Positions 34,923 to 45,560 of a stretch of DNA of 64,000 nucleotides are shown piece after piece. This stretch comes from Streptomyces taklimakanensis (GTDB taxonomy: Bacteria; Actinomycetota; Actinomycetes; Streptomycetales; Streptomycetaceae). The position numbers and the translations under genes are program-made. A model generated the notes under the pieces. The model did not search any database. It worked only from the letters and a program-made list of their open reading frames with translations, and was not told the origin of the DNA. Each line of letters starts with the position of its first letter. Position 1 is the stretch's first letter. Location: positions 4,714,001 through 4,778,000 of the forward strand of contig NZ_WIXO01000001.1 of the NCBI RefSeq assembly GCF_009709575.1, written 5' to 3'.

Positions 34923-36344
34923 ATGGCGCCCGGCCTGCCGCCCGCGATGGAACGGCCCCACTTCATCGGCATCGGCGGCGCCGGCATGTCCGGTATCGCG
35001 AAGATCCTCGCCCAGCGCGGCGCCGAGGTCGCGGGCAGCGACGCCAGGGACTCCGCCACCGCCGAGGCGCTGCGCGCCCTCGGGGCGACCGTCCACGTCG
35101 GCCACGACGCCGCCCACCTCGCGGCCGACGCCAGCGCCGTCGTGGTCTCCAGCGCCATCCGCGACGACAACCCCGAACTGGCGGCCGCACGAGAGCGCGG
35201 CGTGCCCGTCGTGCACCGCTCCGACGCGCTGGCCGCCCTCATGGACGGGCTGCGGCCGATCGCCGTCGCCGGCACCCACGGCAAGACCACCACCACCTCC
35301 ATGCTCGCCGTCGCCCTGGACACGATGGGCCTGGACCCCTCGTACGCGATCGGCGGCGACCTCGACGGCCCCGGCACCAATGCCCGCCACGGCGGCGGCG
35401 AGATCTTCGTCGCCGAGGCCGACGAGAGCGACCGCAGCTTCCACAAGTACGCCCCCGAGGTCGCGATCGTCCTCAACGTGGAGCTGGACCACCACGCCAA
35501 CTACGCCTCGATGGAGGAGATCCACGAGTCGTTCGAGACGTTCGTGGGCCGCGTCCGCCCCGGCGGCACCCTGGTCGTCGCCGCCGACCAGGAGGGCGCC
35601 CGCGAACTGACCGCCCGCGTCCGCGCCCGCGCCGCCGAGGAGGGCCGCGACCTGCGGGTCGTCACCTACGGCGAGGCGGACGACGCCGACGTGCGCGTTC
35701 GGAAGGTCCTCCCGCAGGGGCTGACCAGCGAGGTCACCGTCTCGATGGACGACGGGGAGATCGCCTTCACCGTCTCCGTCCCCGGCCGCCACTACGCCCA
35801 CAACGCCGTCGCCGCGCTCGTCGCCGGCGCGGCGCTCGGCGTACCGGCCGCGGACCTGGCCGCCGCGCTCGCCTCCTACACCGGCGTCAACCGCCGCCTC
35901 CAGCCCAAGGGCGAGGCGCGCGGCGTGCGGGTCGTCGACTCCTACGCCCACCACCCCACCGAGATGACCGCCGATCTGGAGGCCATCCGGGGCGCCGCCG
36001 GCGACGGTCGGGTGCTGGTCCTCTTCCAGCCCCACCTGTTCAGCCGCACCCGGGAGCTGGGCGCCGAGATGGGGCGGGCCCTGGCCCTGGCCGACGCCTC
36101 GGTCGTCCTGGACGTCTACCCGGCCCGTGAGGACCCGATCCCCGGCGTGACCAGCGCCGTCGTCACCGACGCCGCCCGTGCCGCGGGCGCGGACGTGCGG
36201 CACGAGTCCGACAAGCCGACGGCCGCCGCGCTGCTGGCGGGAATGGCCGAGCCCGGTGACTTCGTTCTGACGATGGGGGCGGGCGACGTCACCGAGCTCG
36301 GCGCGGTCGTCCTGGACCGCCTGGCGGACCGTCCGGCGAACTGA
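34923..36344 (+). CDS. murC: UDP-N-acetylmuramate--L-alanine ligase
   Basis: A 473-aa cytosolic ligase that adds L-Ala to UDP-MurNAc, the first step of the peptidoglycan stem peptide. The N-terminal Rossmann motif is FIGIGGAGMSGIAKIL near residue 15. The ATP site is AVAGTHGKTTTTSML near 115, the central motif NVELDHHANYASMEEIH near 185, and the ligase C-terminal DSYAHHPTEMTADLEAI near 340. The start ATG 34923 has AAAGGAAA upstream. As usual for Streptomyces it stands away from the main cell-wall cluster. It is followed by msrB after 13 bases, which probably shares the transcript. Confidence 0.97.
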   Translation: MAPGLPPAMERPHFIGIGGAGMSGIAKILAQRGAEVAGSDARDSATAEALRALGATVHVGHDAAHLAADASAVVVSSAIRDDNPELAAARERGVPVVHRSDALAALMDGLRPIAVAGTHGKTTTTSMLAVALDTMGLDPSYAIGGDLDGPGTNARHGGGEIFVAEADESDRSFHKYAPEVAIVLNVELDHHANYASMEEIHESFETFVGRVRPGGTLVVAADQEGARELTARVRARAAEEGRDLRVVTYGEADDADVRVRKVLPQGLTSEVTVSMDDGEIAFTVSVPGRHYAHNAVAALVAGAALGVPAADLAAALASYTGVNRRLQPKGEARGVRVVDSYAHHPTEMTADLEAIRGAAGDGRVLVLFQPHLFSRTRELGAEMGRALALADASVVLDVYPAREDPIPGVTSAVVTDAARAAGADVRHESDKPTAAALLAGMAEPGDFVLTMGAGDVTELGAVVLDRLADRPAN

Positions 36345-36357
36345 GGAGGCACCACCC

Positions 36358-36783
36358 ATGGGGTACGAGATCGACAAGACCGAGGAGCAGTGGCGGCAGG
36401 AGCTCAGCCCCGCCGAGTACCACGTGCTGCGCGAGGCGGGCACCGAGCCCGCCTTCACCGGCGAGTACACCCACACCAAGGCCACCGGCGTCTACGAGTG
36501 CCGCGCCTGCGGGGCCGAGCTGTTCCGCTCCGACACGAAGTTCGAGTCCCACTGCGGCTGGCCCAGCTTCTTCGACCCGGCCGACTCCTCGGCCGTCGAG
36601 CTGCTGGAGGACCGCTCCCACGGCATGGTCCGCACCGAGGTCCGCTGCGCGCGCTGCGGCTCCCACCTGGGCCACGTCTTCCGCGGCGAGGGCTACCCGA
36701 CGCCGACGGACGAGCGCTACTGCATCAACTCCATTTCGCTGCGGCTCGTCCCCGAGGAGGACGCGGGCGAGAGTCGGGGCTGA
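36358..36783 (+). CDS. msrB: Peptide-methionine (R)-S-oxide reductase
   Basis: A 141-aa enzyme that repairs methionine-R-sulfoxide in proteins. Zinc is held by YECRACGAELF and RCARCGSHLGHVF. The catalytic Cys is in ERYCINSISLRL. The characteristic CGWPSFFDP is present. It begins 13 bases after murC with GAGG upstream, so cotranscription is likely. Length and motifs are standard for a stand-alone MsrB. Confidence 0.97.
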   Translation: MGYEIDKTEEQWRQELSPAEYHVLREAGTEPAFTGEYTHTKATGVYECRACGAELFRSDTKFESHCGWPSFFDPADSSAVELLEDRSHGMVRTEVRCARCGSHLGHVFRGEGYPTPTDERYCINSISLRLVPEEDAGESRG

Positions 36784-36833
36784 GACGGAACCGCCGAGGA
36801 CACCTCGGACACCGAGGTACGGACCGGGGCGGG

Positions 36834-36877
36834 AGGACGGAGGGCCGGGATCCGCACGGGTCCCGGCCCTCCGTCCT
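36834..36877. terminator. Perfect 17-bp hairpin between msrB and treZ
   Basis: The 17-base arms 36834-36850 and 36861-36877 are fully complementary around a 10-base loop. The element lies between convergent genes (stops at 36783 and 36885), so it can serve both directions. Confidence 0.8.
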
Positions 36878-36884
36878 TCCGCCC

Positions 36885-38624
36885 CTACCGCAACACCGCC
36901 GCCGAGTGCGGCCCCAGCCGCAGCAGCCCGTCGCCCTCCGGCACCCGGCACTCGCCCCAGGAGGCCAGCTCGGTGGCCGTGTGCACCGTCAGCGGGATCT
37001 CCGCCGCGCCCTCCCCGGCCAGGTTCACCGCGACGTGCAGCCCGCCGTGGCGCAGGTACAGCCAACGCCGCCCCTCGTCGAAGTCCACGTGCACGTCCGC
37101 CGGTCGCGTACGGGGCGAGACGTGGGCGCGGCGCAGCGCGATCAGCGCCCGGTGCCAGGCGAGCAGGGCGGCGTGCGGCTCGCGGCGCGGTTCGTCCCAG
37201 TCCAGGCAGGAGCGCAGCCGGGTGGCCGGGTCCTGGGGGTCGGGGACGTCCTCGGCGGCCCAGCCGTGCTCGGCGAACTCCCGCCGCCGCCCCTGCCGCA
37301 CGGCCTCCGCCAGCTCGGGGTCGGGATGGTCGGTGAAGTACTGCCAGGGGGTGCGGGCCCCCCACTCCTCGCCCATGAACAGCATCGGCGTGTACGGCCC
37401 GCACAGCACCAGGGCCGCCGCGCACGCCGCGAGCCCGGGGGAGAGGTGGGAGGCCAGCCGGTCCCCTCGCGCCCGGTTGCCGATCTGGTCGTGGGTCTGC
37501 GCGTAGGCGACGAAGCGATGCGACTCGACGGCGGCGCGGTCCACCGGACGCCCGTGGCGGCGCCCGCGGAAGGAGGAGGGGGTGCCGTCGTGGAAGAAGA
37601 CGTCGGTCAGGGTCTTGGCCAGGGCCGCCAGCGGGGCGCGGGCGAAGTCGGCGTAGTAGCCCTGTGCCTCGCCGGTCAGGGCGGTGTGCAGGGCGTGGTG
37701 GACGTCGTCGTTCCACTGGGCGTGGACCCCCAGCCCGTTCGCCCCGCGCGGGGCGGTGGTGCGCGGGTCGTTGCGGTCGGACTCGGCGATCAGGAACAGC
37801 GGGCGTCCCAGCTCCTCCGCCAACGCGTCCACGGCCGCCGACAGCTCCGCCAGGAAGTGCTCGGCCCGCTCGTCCACCAGCGCGTGCACCGCGTCCAGGC
37901 GCAGCCCGTCCAGCCGGTGGTCGCGCAGGAAGGCCAGCGCGCTGCCGACGAAGTACGCCCGCACCTCGTCCGAACCGGGTGCGTCGAGGTTGACGGCCGC
38001 GCCCCACGGGGTGTGGTGCCGGTCGGTGAAGTACGGGCCGAACTCCGGGAGGTGGTTGCCGGACGGCCCCAGGTGGTTGTGCACCACGTCCAGGACCACG
38101 CCCAGCCCGTGGCCGTGCGCGGCGTCCACGAAGCGCCGCAGGCCGTCGGGGCCGCCGTACGGCTCGTGCACCGCCCAGGGCGCCACCCCGTCGTAGCCCC
38201 AGCCGTGGGTGCCCGGGAACGGACAGACCGGCATCAGCTCCACGTGGGTGACGCCCAGGTCGGCCAGCCGGTCCAGCCGCCCGGCCGCCGCGTCGAAGGT
38301 GCCCTCGCGGGTGAAGGTGCCCACGTGCAGCTCGTAGAGCACCGCGCCCTCGAACTCCCGTCCGGCCCACGCGTGGCGCCAGACGTACGCGTCGGGGTCC
38401 ACCACCGCGCCGAGCCCGCCGGGGCCGTCCGGCAGCCGCCGCGCGCGGGGGTCGGGCCGCACGGGCCCGCCGTCGAGCGAGAAGCCGTAGCGGGTCCCGT
38501 GCCCGGCGGACGCCTCGGCCCGCCACCACCCCCCGCGCTCCGGGTCGCGCTCCATGGGAAGGTCCTCGCCCTCCACGTGCAGCGCGACCCGTCGCGCGGT
38601 GGGTGCCCACACCTCGAACAGCAC
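36885..38624 (-). CDS. treZ: Malto-oligosyltrehalose trehalohydrolase
   Basis: A 579-aa GH13 enzyme that releases trehalose from maltooligosyltrehalose. An N-terminal beta domain (MLFEVWAPTARRVALHVEGE) precedes the barrel. Catalytic regions are LDVVHNHLGPSGNHLPEFGP, GLRLDAVHALVD (nucleophile Asp), FLIAESDRNDPR (acid Glu) and VAYAQTHDQIGN (transition-state Asp). It works with TreY, encoded leftward at 40684-43131 on the same strand, but the two are separated here by GNAT and DUF1707-FHA genes. Length is normal. Confidence 0.95.
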   Translation of the reverse strand: MLFEVWAPTARRVALHVEGEDLPMERDPERGGWWRAEASAGHGTRYGFSLDGGPVRPDPRARRLPDGPGGLGAVVDPDAYVWRHAWAGREFEGAVLYELHVGTFTREGTFDAAAGRLDRLADLGVTHVELMPVCPFPGTHGWGYDGVAPWAVHEPYGGPDGLRRFVDAAHGHGLGVVLDVVHNHLGPSGNHLPEFGPYFTDRHHTPWGAAVNLDAPGSDEVRAYFVGSALAFLRDHRLDGLRLDAVHALVDERAEHFLAELSAAVDALAEELGRPLFLIAESDRNDPRTTAPRGANGLGVHAQWNDDVHHALHTALTGEAQGYYADFARAPLAALAKTLTDVFFHDGTPSSFRGRRHGRPVDRAAVESHRFVAYAQTHDQIGNRARGDRLASHLSPGLAACAAALVLCGPYTPMLFMGEEWGARTPWQYFTDHPDPELAEAVRQGRRREFAEHGWAAEDVPDPQDPATRLRSCLDWDEPRREPHAALLAWHRALIALRRAHVSPRTRPADVHVDFDEGRRWLYLRHGGLHVAVNLAGEGAAEIPLTVHTATELASWGECRVPEGDGLLRLGPHSAAVLR

Positions 38625-38682
38625 TGGCGTCTCCTTCGGCCGACGGCGCGTCAGAGGACCAGCATGCCGGGTGCGGGGCCGT

Positions 38683-39615
38683 TCACCCCATGCAGACGCG
38701 GTGCTGTGTCACCGGATACCCGGCCCGGGCGAAGTGCGCGGCCATCGGGGTGTTGGTCACGTCGGTGGCCGCCGCGATGCTCTTTGCGCCCTCGGCGACG
38801 AGTTGGTGGGTGCACTCCACCAGCAGGTCGTACGCGTAGCCGTGGCCGCGCCGCTCCGGCACCACGCCGACGAAACCGACGCACGGACCGGACGGGTTGC
38901 GCGCCGGGACCTGGAGGCCGACCAGAGCGCCGTCCGGCGCGTACGCCAGCCGCCACCAGGCGCGCGGCGACGGACACCAGCGGAAGAAGTCCATTTCCTG
39001 CCGCGCCGCCCGTTCGACGCCGCCCTCGGCGATCGCCCGGCGGGCGTGCGCGTCCAGGGTGACGGAGTGGATGCGGCGCAGCGCGTCCAGGACCGCCTCG
39101 TCGCCCTCCGCGCCGTCGGGCACCGGACGGAACTCCAGCCGGCCGGGCCGTTCGGGCAGCCCGCACTCCGGGGTCCACAGATAGCGGTGACGTTCCACCA
39201 GGAAGGTGTACCCGGCTGCCTCCGCCGCCGCGATCCGGGCCTCGGCGGCGGCGCGCACCTCGTCCCGCTCGCGCCAGTTCGGAGGCAGCATCAGCTCGTA
39301 CTCGGCGCGCAGCGGGACGCGCCGCAGCAGTTCGACCGCGGCGTCGCGGTCGGTGAAGTCGAACCGGTCGAGCGCGATCGGCTCGGTGTCGTCGGGCCCG
39401 CCCCAGAAGGCGGCGCGCGCGACGACCTCGCCGTCGCGCAGGGCCACCCAGGTCCACTCGGGCCGGTACTCGCCGCCCTCGGCGACGGTGGCGTACGGCC
39501 GCCCCAGCACGGACCGGCCGACCAGTTCGGCGGTGGGGTCGGACAGGGAGGCGAACAGCTCGCGCGCCTCGCCCGGGGCGAGCGCGCGGACGACCGGTGA
39601 GGTCGGAGACGTCAT
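38683..39615 (-). CDS. Tandem GNAT acetyltransferase
   Basis: A 310-aa protein with two GNAT-like halves. The C-terminal half holds the acetyl-CoA motif CVGFVGVVPERRGHGYAYDL with TDVTNTPMAAHFARAGYPVT. The N-terminal half (YRPEWTWVALRDGEVVARAA, FWGGPDD) looks like a degenerate GNAT without the Arg/Gly loop. ATG at 39615 follows GAAGGA. The substrate is unknown. It lies between treZ and the FHA gene with no evident pathway link. Confidence 0.85.
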   Translation of the reverse strand: MTSPTSPVVRALAPGEARELFASLSDPTAELVGRSVLGRPYATVAEGGEYRPEWTWVALRDGEVVARAAFWGGPDDTEPIALDRFDFTDRDAAVELLRRVPLRAEYELMLPPNWRERDEVRAAAEARIAAAEAAGYTFLVERHRYLWTPECGLPERPGRLEFRPVPDGAEGDEAVLDALRRIHSVTLDAHARRAIAEGGVERAARQEMDFFRWCPSPRAWWRLAYAPDGALVGLQVPARNPSGPCVGFVGVVPERRGHGYAYDLLVECTHQLVAEGAKSIAAATDVTNTPMAAHFARAGYPVTQHRVCMG

Positions 39616-39864
39616 GGAGGATCCTTCGGAGGACGCGGACGTCACCGCGCTCCCGTCAGGGAAAGGACGCCCGGCGGACAGGGCGGGAGCGCGCGACGGC
39701 AGATGTGTGGACGACGTACACGGCTGTCACCTCCCTCTTCCGGTCCCGGGGCGTGGCGACAACCCAACCGGACCGGACGGCGGGTGTCCACTCCTTTTCC
39801 GCGCCCCCGCGCCGGTGGGGCGCGAGCTGGACAGCCCCGCCCCGGGACCGGAGAATGACCGGTC

Positions 39865-40407
39865 ATGGCGTCTCTGGAGTTCCGGGCGGTACCACCGCGC
39901 CCGTCGGACGAGGAACGGGAGCGTGCCATGGAGGTGCTGCGCGACGGCGCGGTCGAGGGCCGGGTCTCGCAGCACACGTTCGAGAGCCGGATGGAGATCG
40001 TCCTCACCGCCCGCAGCTCCGCCGAGATCGAGGCCGCGCTGCACGACCTGCGTCCCGGCCCGTCCGAGCCCGCGGTCCTGCGGGCCGTCGGCGCGGTCTC
40101 CGCGCTGCCGGGGCGGCTGCGGCGGGCCTGGCGGACGGCACGGCTGCCGGAACTGCTCCTGCCGCCGCCCGGACCGTACCCGATGAGCATCGGTCGGGCC
40201 CCCGGCTCGATGCTCCGGCTCAACGACGAGACGGTCTCCCGGACCCACGCGCAGCTCCACGCCTCGGCGCGGGGCTGGGTGCTGCGCGACCTCGGCTCGT
40301 CCAACGGCACGTGGGTCAACGGGCGCCGGGTGACCGGGTCGGTGAGCGTGCGTCCGGGGGACCACGTGCGGTTCGGGCGGGCCGGTTTCCGCCTGAGCGG
40401 TCGCTGA
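39865..40407 (+). CDS. DUF1707 and FHA domain protein
   Basis: A 180-aa protein. DUF1707 lies at residues 10-65 (RPSDEERERAMEVLRDGAVE, GRVSQHTFESRMEIVLTARS). The FHA domain follows at about 110-178 (YPMSIGRAPGSMLRLNDETV, SRTHAQLHASARGWVLRDLG, SSNGTWVNGRRV) and should bind phosphothreonine peptides, with the usual Arg, Ser, His and Asn residues present. It has no membrane helix between the domains, unlike many DUF1707 proteins. It probably acts in Ser/Thr kinase signalling; no kinase is nearby. Confidence 0.92.
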   Translation: MASLEFRAVPPRPSDEERERAMEVLRDGAVEGRVSQHTFESRMEIVLTARSSAEIEAALHDLRPGPSEPAVLRAVGAVSALPGRLRRAWRTARLPELLLPPPGPYPMSIGRAPGSMLRLNDETVSRTHAQLHASARGWVLRDLGSSNGTWVNGRRVTGSVSVRPGDHVRFGRAGFRLSGR

Positions 40408-40474
40408 CCCGCCCTCACCTCCCCGCGCGTCCGTCGCGCCGCCGCCCGGCCGGCTCCGGACGCGGGCGTCGGTG

Positions 40475-40680
40475 CCGCCGTGGGCGGGCGAGGCGTTCCA
40501 CGGGCTGTCCACCCGCCGGCTGGCGGGGCCGGGCCGAAGCGAACGGTCCGGCGGTGGAGGGTGGTGTCGCCGTTGTCGGTGACGGTCACCTCGCCCTGGC
40601 AGCCGCTGCCCCGGTCGTCGACCTTGCGGACGACGGCGGCGCAGGTGCCCGGCGGGGCCGGAACGTTTCTCCCCTTCGAC
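40475..40680 (-). pseudogene. Possible relic of a cellulose-binding (CBM2-like) domain
   Basis: In the 276-base gap after treY one frame reads PAPPGTCAAVVRKVDDRGSG, then CQGEVTVTDNGDTTLHRRTV and RFGPAPPAGGW. The spacing matches CBM2 domains (C....Y...dWGsGF.a.VTVtN.G...l..WtL.F), but aromatic positions read Arg or Cys. No start codon or complete domain is present. This would be a decayed secreted-glycosidase fragment, or a chance resemblance in high-GC DNA. Confidence 0.35.
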
Positions 40681-40683
40681 GTG

Positions 40684-43131
40684 TCAGAGGGGCAGCGGGT
40701 CCCGCGCCAACAGGGCGACGGGCCGCTCCTCCAACAACTCCGCCACGGCGGTGCGCCCCTCGACCTTCCGACCGTCCCAGGCCTCCCGCCACCGCCCCGG
40801 CGGCAGCTCCAGCACCGTGTCCCGCCAGCCGCCCGACTCAGCCAGCCGCAGCGACAGCCGGGTGGCCACCGCGACGACCGCCCCGGAGCGCACGAACGCC
40901 ACGCAGTGCCCGGCCGCCGGCCCCTCGGCCCGCAGCGGCTCGTACGACGCCCGCGCGCCGAACCACTCCGGGTGCTCCCGCCGCAACCGCAGCACCGCCC
41001 CGGTCAGCCGCAGCTTCTCCTCCGACAGACGCTCGGACAACCCGTCGGGCGCCTCCTCGCGCCCCTCCGCGCTCTCCGGCGCGCCCGGCCGGAAGGGCGG
41101 GTACTGCGGCAGCCGCCGGTTGTCGGGGTCCACCAGCGCGACGTGGAGCCGTTCGCTGCCCAGATAGACGTCCGGCACGCCCGGCATCGCCAGGTGCAGC
41201 AGCGCCGCGCCGAGCACGTTGGCCCGCACCGCCTCCGCCACCTCCCGCGCGAACTCCGCGACCGTGTACAGCGGCGGCCCGCTCGGACCGGCCGCCGCGA
41301 ACCGCTCGACGGCCTCCTCGTACGCCACGTCCGGCTCCGTCCAGGTGGTGCGCAGCCCCGTCTCCCGCACGGCCTTCAGCAGCGCGGGCACCAACCGCTC
41401 CTGGTACGGGAAGCCCATCCCGTACGCCGTCTGCCAGGCCACCCACGCCAGGTGGCGGTCGGGCGCCTCCACTCCCGCGGTGCGCGAGGTCTCCTCCGTC
41501 ACCCGCTCCAACAGCTCCGCCCACCGGCCGGGGCACTCGCTCAGCACCGCGATCGCCGCCCGCACGTCCGCGCTCCGCTTGGTGTCGTGCGTGGACAGCA
41601 CCGTGCCCGTGGTCGGCCAGTCGCGCTGGAGACGGGCGCAGTAGGCGTGGAACTCCTCCGGCGTCACCTGCGGGCGCCCCGGGTCCCCGCCGACCTCGGT
41701 CGCCGACAGCAGCGGCGCGTAGCGGTAGAAGGCGGTGTCCTCCTCCGACTTCGCCCGCAGCGCCGCACCGACCTGGGCGAACCGCGCGCAGAAGTCGCGC
41801 TGCGCCTCCCCGTCGCCCAGCCGGCCCAACGCCAGGTCCCGCACCACGTCCACCGAGGCCGCCTCCTCCGGCACGGCGAACGCCTCCCGCGCGCCCTCCG
41901 CCGCCTCCTCCAGCATCGCCCGGTCCTCCGCGCTCACCGGGCCGCCCACGGTGACGTACGGCCGGTACACCGGCAGCCGGACGAGCACCTCCCGGATCGC
42001 GGTGCGCAGCGCCCAGGGGGCGTGGTCGCGCAGCGCCGCGCCGGGGGCGGCCTCGCACACCGCGACGGCCGCACGGGTGAGCCGTTCGACCTCGGCGGCC
42101 AGGTCGCGGGTGACGACCTCCCGCGCGGCCCGCCGCACCGTCGGCTCCCACCCGCCGCCGGCGTCGGGGGCGACACCGGTGAAGCGGCGGTACACCTCGG
42201 TCAGCTCCGCCAGGCCCGCCGGATCCACGAACAGCCCGTCGATGTGGCGGAGCGCGTCGTAGCCGGTGGTTCCGGCGACCGGCCAGGAGACCGGAAGCCG
42301 CTCACCGGCGCCCAGGATCTTCTCCACCACCGTCCAGACGCCGCCGGTCTCCCCCTCCAGCCGCAGCAGGTACGCACCCGGATCGGCCAGTCCGTCCGGG
42401 TGGTCGATCCGCAGGCCACCGACGACGCCTTCCCGCACCAACCGCAGGACGCACGCGTGGGTGGCGGCGAAGACCTCCGGATCCTCCACGCGGACACCGA
42501 TCAGGTCGGAGATGGTGAAGAACCGCCGGTAGTTCAGCTCGGTGCGGGCCAGGCGCCACCAGGCCAGCCGGTAGTGCTGGGCGTCCAGCAGCTCGGGCAG
42601 CGGCAGGTGCTCGGTGCCCTCGCGCAGCGGAAAGCGGTGGTCGTGGTAGACCAGGGTGCCGCCCCGCACCGACATCGACCCGATCTCGTCGCCCAGCCGC
42701 CCGCCGAGCACCGGCAGCAGCACGCGGCCGCCGCCCGCCTCCCAGTCGATGTCGAACCAGCGGGCGTACCGACAGGAGCGGCCCTCGCGCAGCACCTCCC
42801 ACAGGGCCCTGTTCAGGTCCTCGGGGACGGGCACGCCCATGTGGTTGGGGACGATGTCGAGGACGAGGCCCATCCCGTGCTCCCGGGCGGTGCGCGCCAG
42901 CGACCGCAGGCCCTCCTCGCCGCCCAGTTCCTCGCGGACCCGGGCGTGCCCGGTCACGTCGTAGCCGTGCGAGGAGCCGGGCGGGGCCTCCAGCACCGGC
43001 GACAGGTGCAGATGGGAGACGCCGAGCGCGGCGAGGTGGGGCACCACCCGCTCGGCGGCGGCGAACGGGAACCCCGGCTGGAGCTGGAGCCGGTAGGTGG
43101 CGGTCGGCACGGCGGGCGGCGGGGAGGTCAT
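40684..43131 (-). CDS. treY: Malto-oligosyltrehalose synthase
   Basis: An 815-aa GH13 enzyme that isomerises the reducing-end alpha-1,4 bond of maltooligosaccharides to alpha-1,1. It opens with TATYRLQLQPGFPFAAAERV and HLHLSPVLEAPPGSSHGYD. Catalytic elements are LVLDIVPNHMGVPVPEDLNR, GLRIDHPDGLADPG (nucleophile) and WTVVEKILGAGERLP (acid). The C terminus carries PGVPDVYLGSERLHVALVDP. Together with TreZ and the nearby GlgX it covers trehalose formation from glycogen-type glucans. GlgX is encoded 94 bases upstream on the same strand, so cotranscription is plausible. Confidence 0.96.
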   Translation of the reverse strand: MTSPPPAVPTATYRLQLQPGFPFAAAERVVPHLAALGVSHLHLSPVLEAPPGSSHGYDVTGHARVREELGGEEGLRSLARTAREHGMGLVLDIVPNHMGVPVPEDLNRALWEVLREGRSCRYARWFDIDWEAGGGRVLLPVLGGRLGDEIGSMSVRGGTLVYHDHRFPLREGTEHLPLPELLDAQHYRLAWWRLARTELNYRRFFTISDLIGVRVEDPEVFAATHACVLRLVREGVVGGLRIDHPDGLADPGAYLLRLEGETGGVWTVVEKILGAGERLPVSWPVAGTTGYDALRHIDGLFVDPAGLAELTEVYRRFTGVAPDAGGGWEPTVRRAAREVVTRDLAAEVERLTRAAVAVCEAAPGAALRDHAPWALRTAIREVLVRLPVYRPYVTVGGPVSAEDRAMLEEAAEGAREAFAVPEEAASVDVVRDLALGRLGDGEAQRDFCARFAQVGAALRAKSEEDTAFYRYAPLLSATEVGGDPGRPQVTPEEFHAYCARLQRDWPTTGTVLSTHDTKRSADVRAAIAVLSECPGRWAELLERVTEETSRTAGVEAPDRHLAWVAWQTAYGMGFPYQERLVPALLKAVRETGLRTTWTEPDVAYEEAVERFAAAGPSGPPLYTVAEFAREVAEAVRANVLGAALLHLAMPGVPDVYLGSERLHVALVDPDNRRLPQYPPFRPGAPESAEGREEAPDGLSERLSEEKLRLTGAVLRLRREHPEWFGARASYEPLRAEGPAAGHCVAFVRSGAVVAVATRLSLRLAESGGWRDTVLELPPGRWREAWDGRKVEGRTAVAELLEERPVALLARDPLPL

Positions 43132-43225
43132 ACAGCAGCATGTTCCCGGCGCGGGGACACCGAACCCGCCGCCTGTCGGGGGACGCGACCGGCCCCGAAA
43201 GCCGCCGGCCGCGCCGAACGGGTGG

Positions 43226-45340
<2,115 letters not shown>

Positions 45341-45560
45341 GTCGACTCTTCCTGTTGCGGTCTTCCAACCGTTACCCGTTTTCGCTGAATCCTTGCCTGG
45401 ATCCTTGCGCAGGAAGGGCGCCGGGGACGAACACACCATCCATCTTCCCCCGGATGAGCGTACGGGCAAAGGAACTTGGTCGGGGCATACTGCTGCGGTC
45501 CCGCCGGAGGGGGCAGTAGGCTCCTTGATCGAATCAGCGGGTCCGGAAGGCGGTGCACAG

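Noticed and set aside
36390..39062. 890-codon + strand frame over msrB, treZ and GNAT
   Set aside because: Shadow frame; it changes composition at each real gene boundary and has no family features.
39706..39870. Short Cys-containing ORF before the DUF1707-FHA gene as a leader peptide
   Set aside because: No conserved leader-peptide pattern, no ribosome site, and the downstream gene has no sulfur or amino-acid link.
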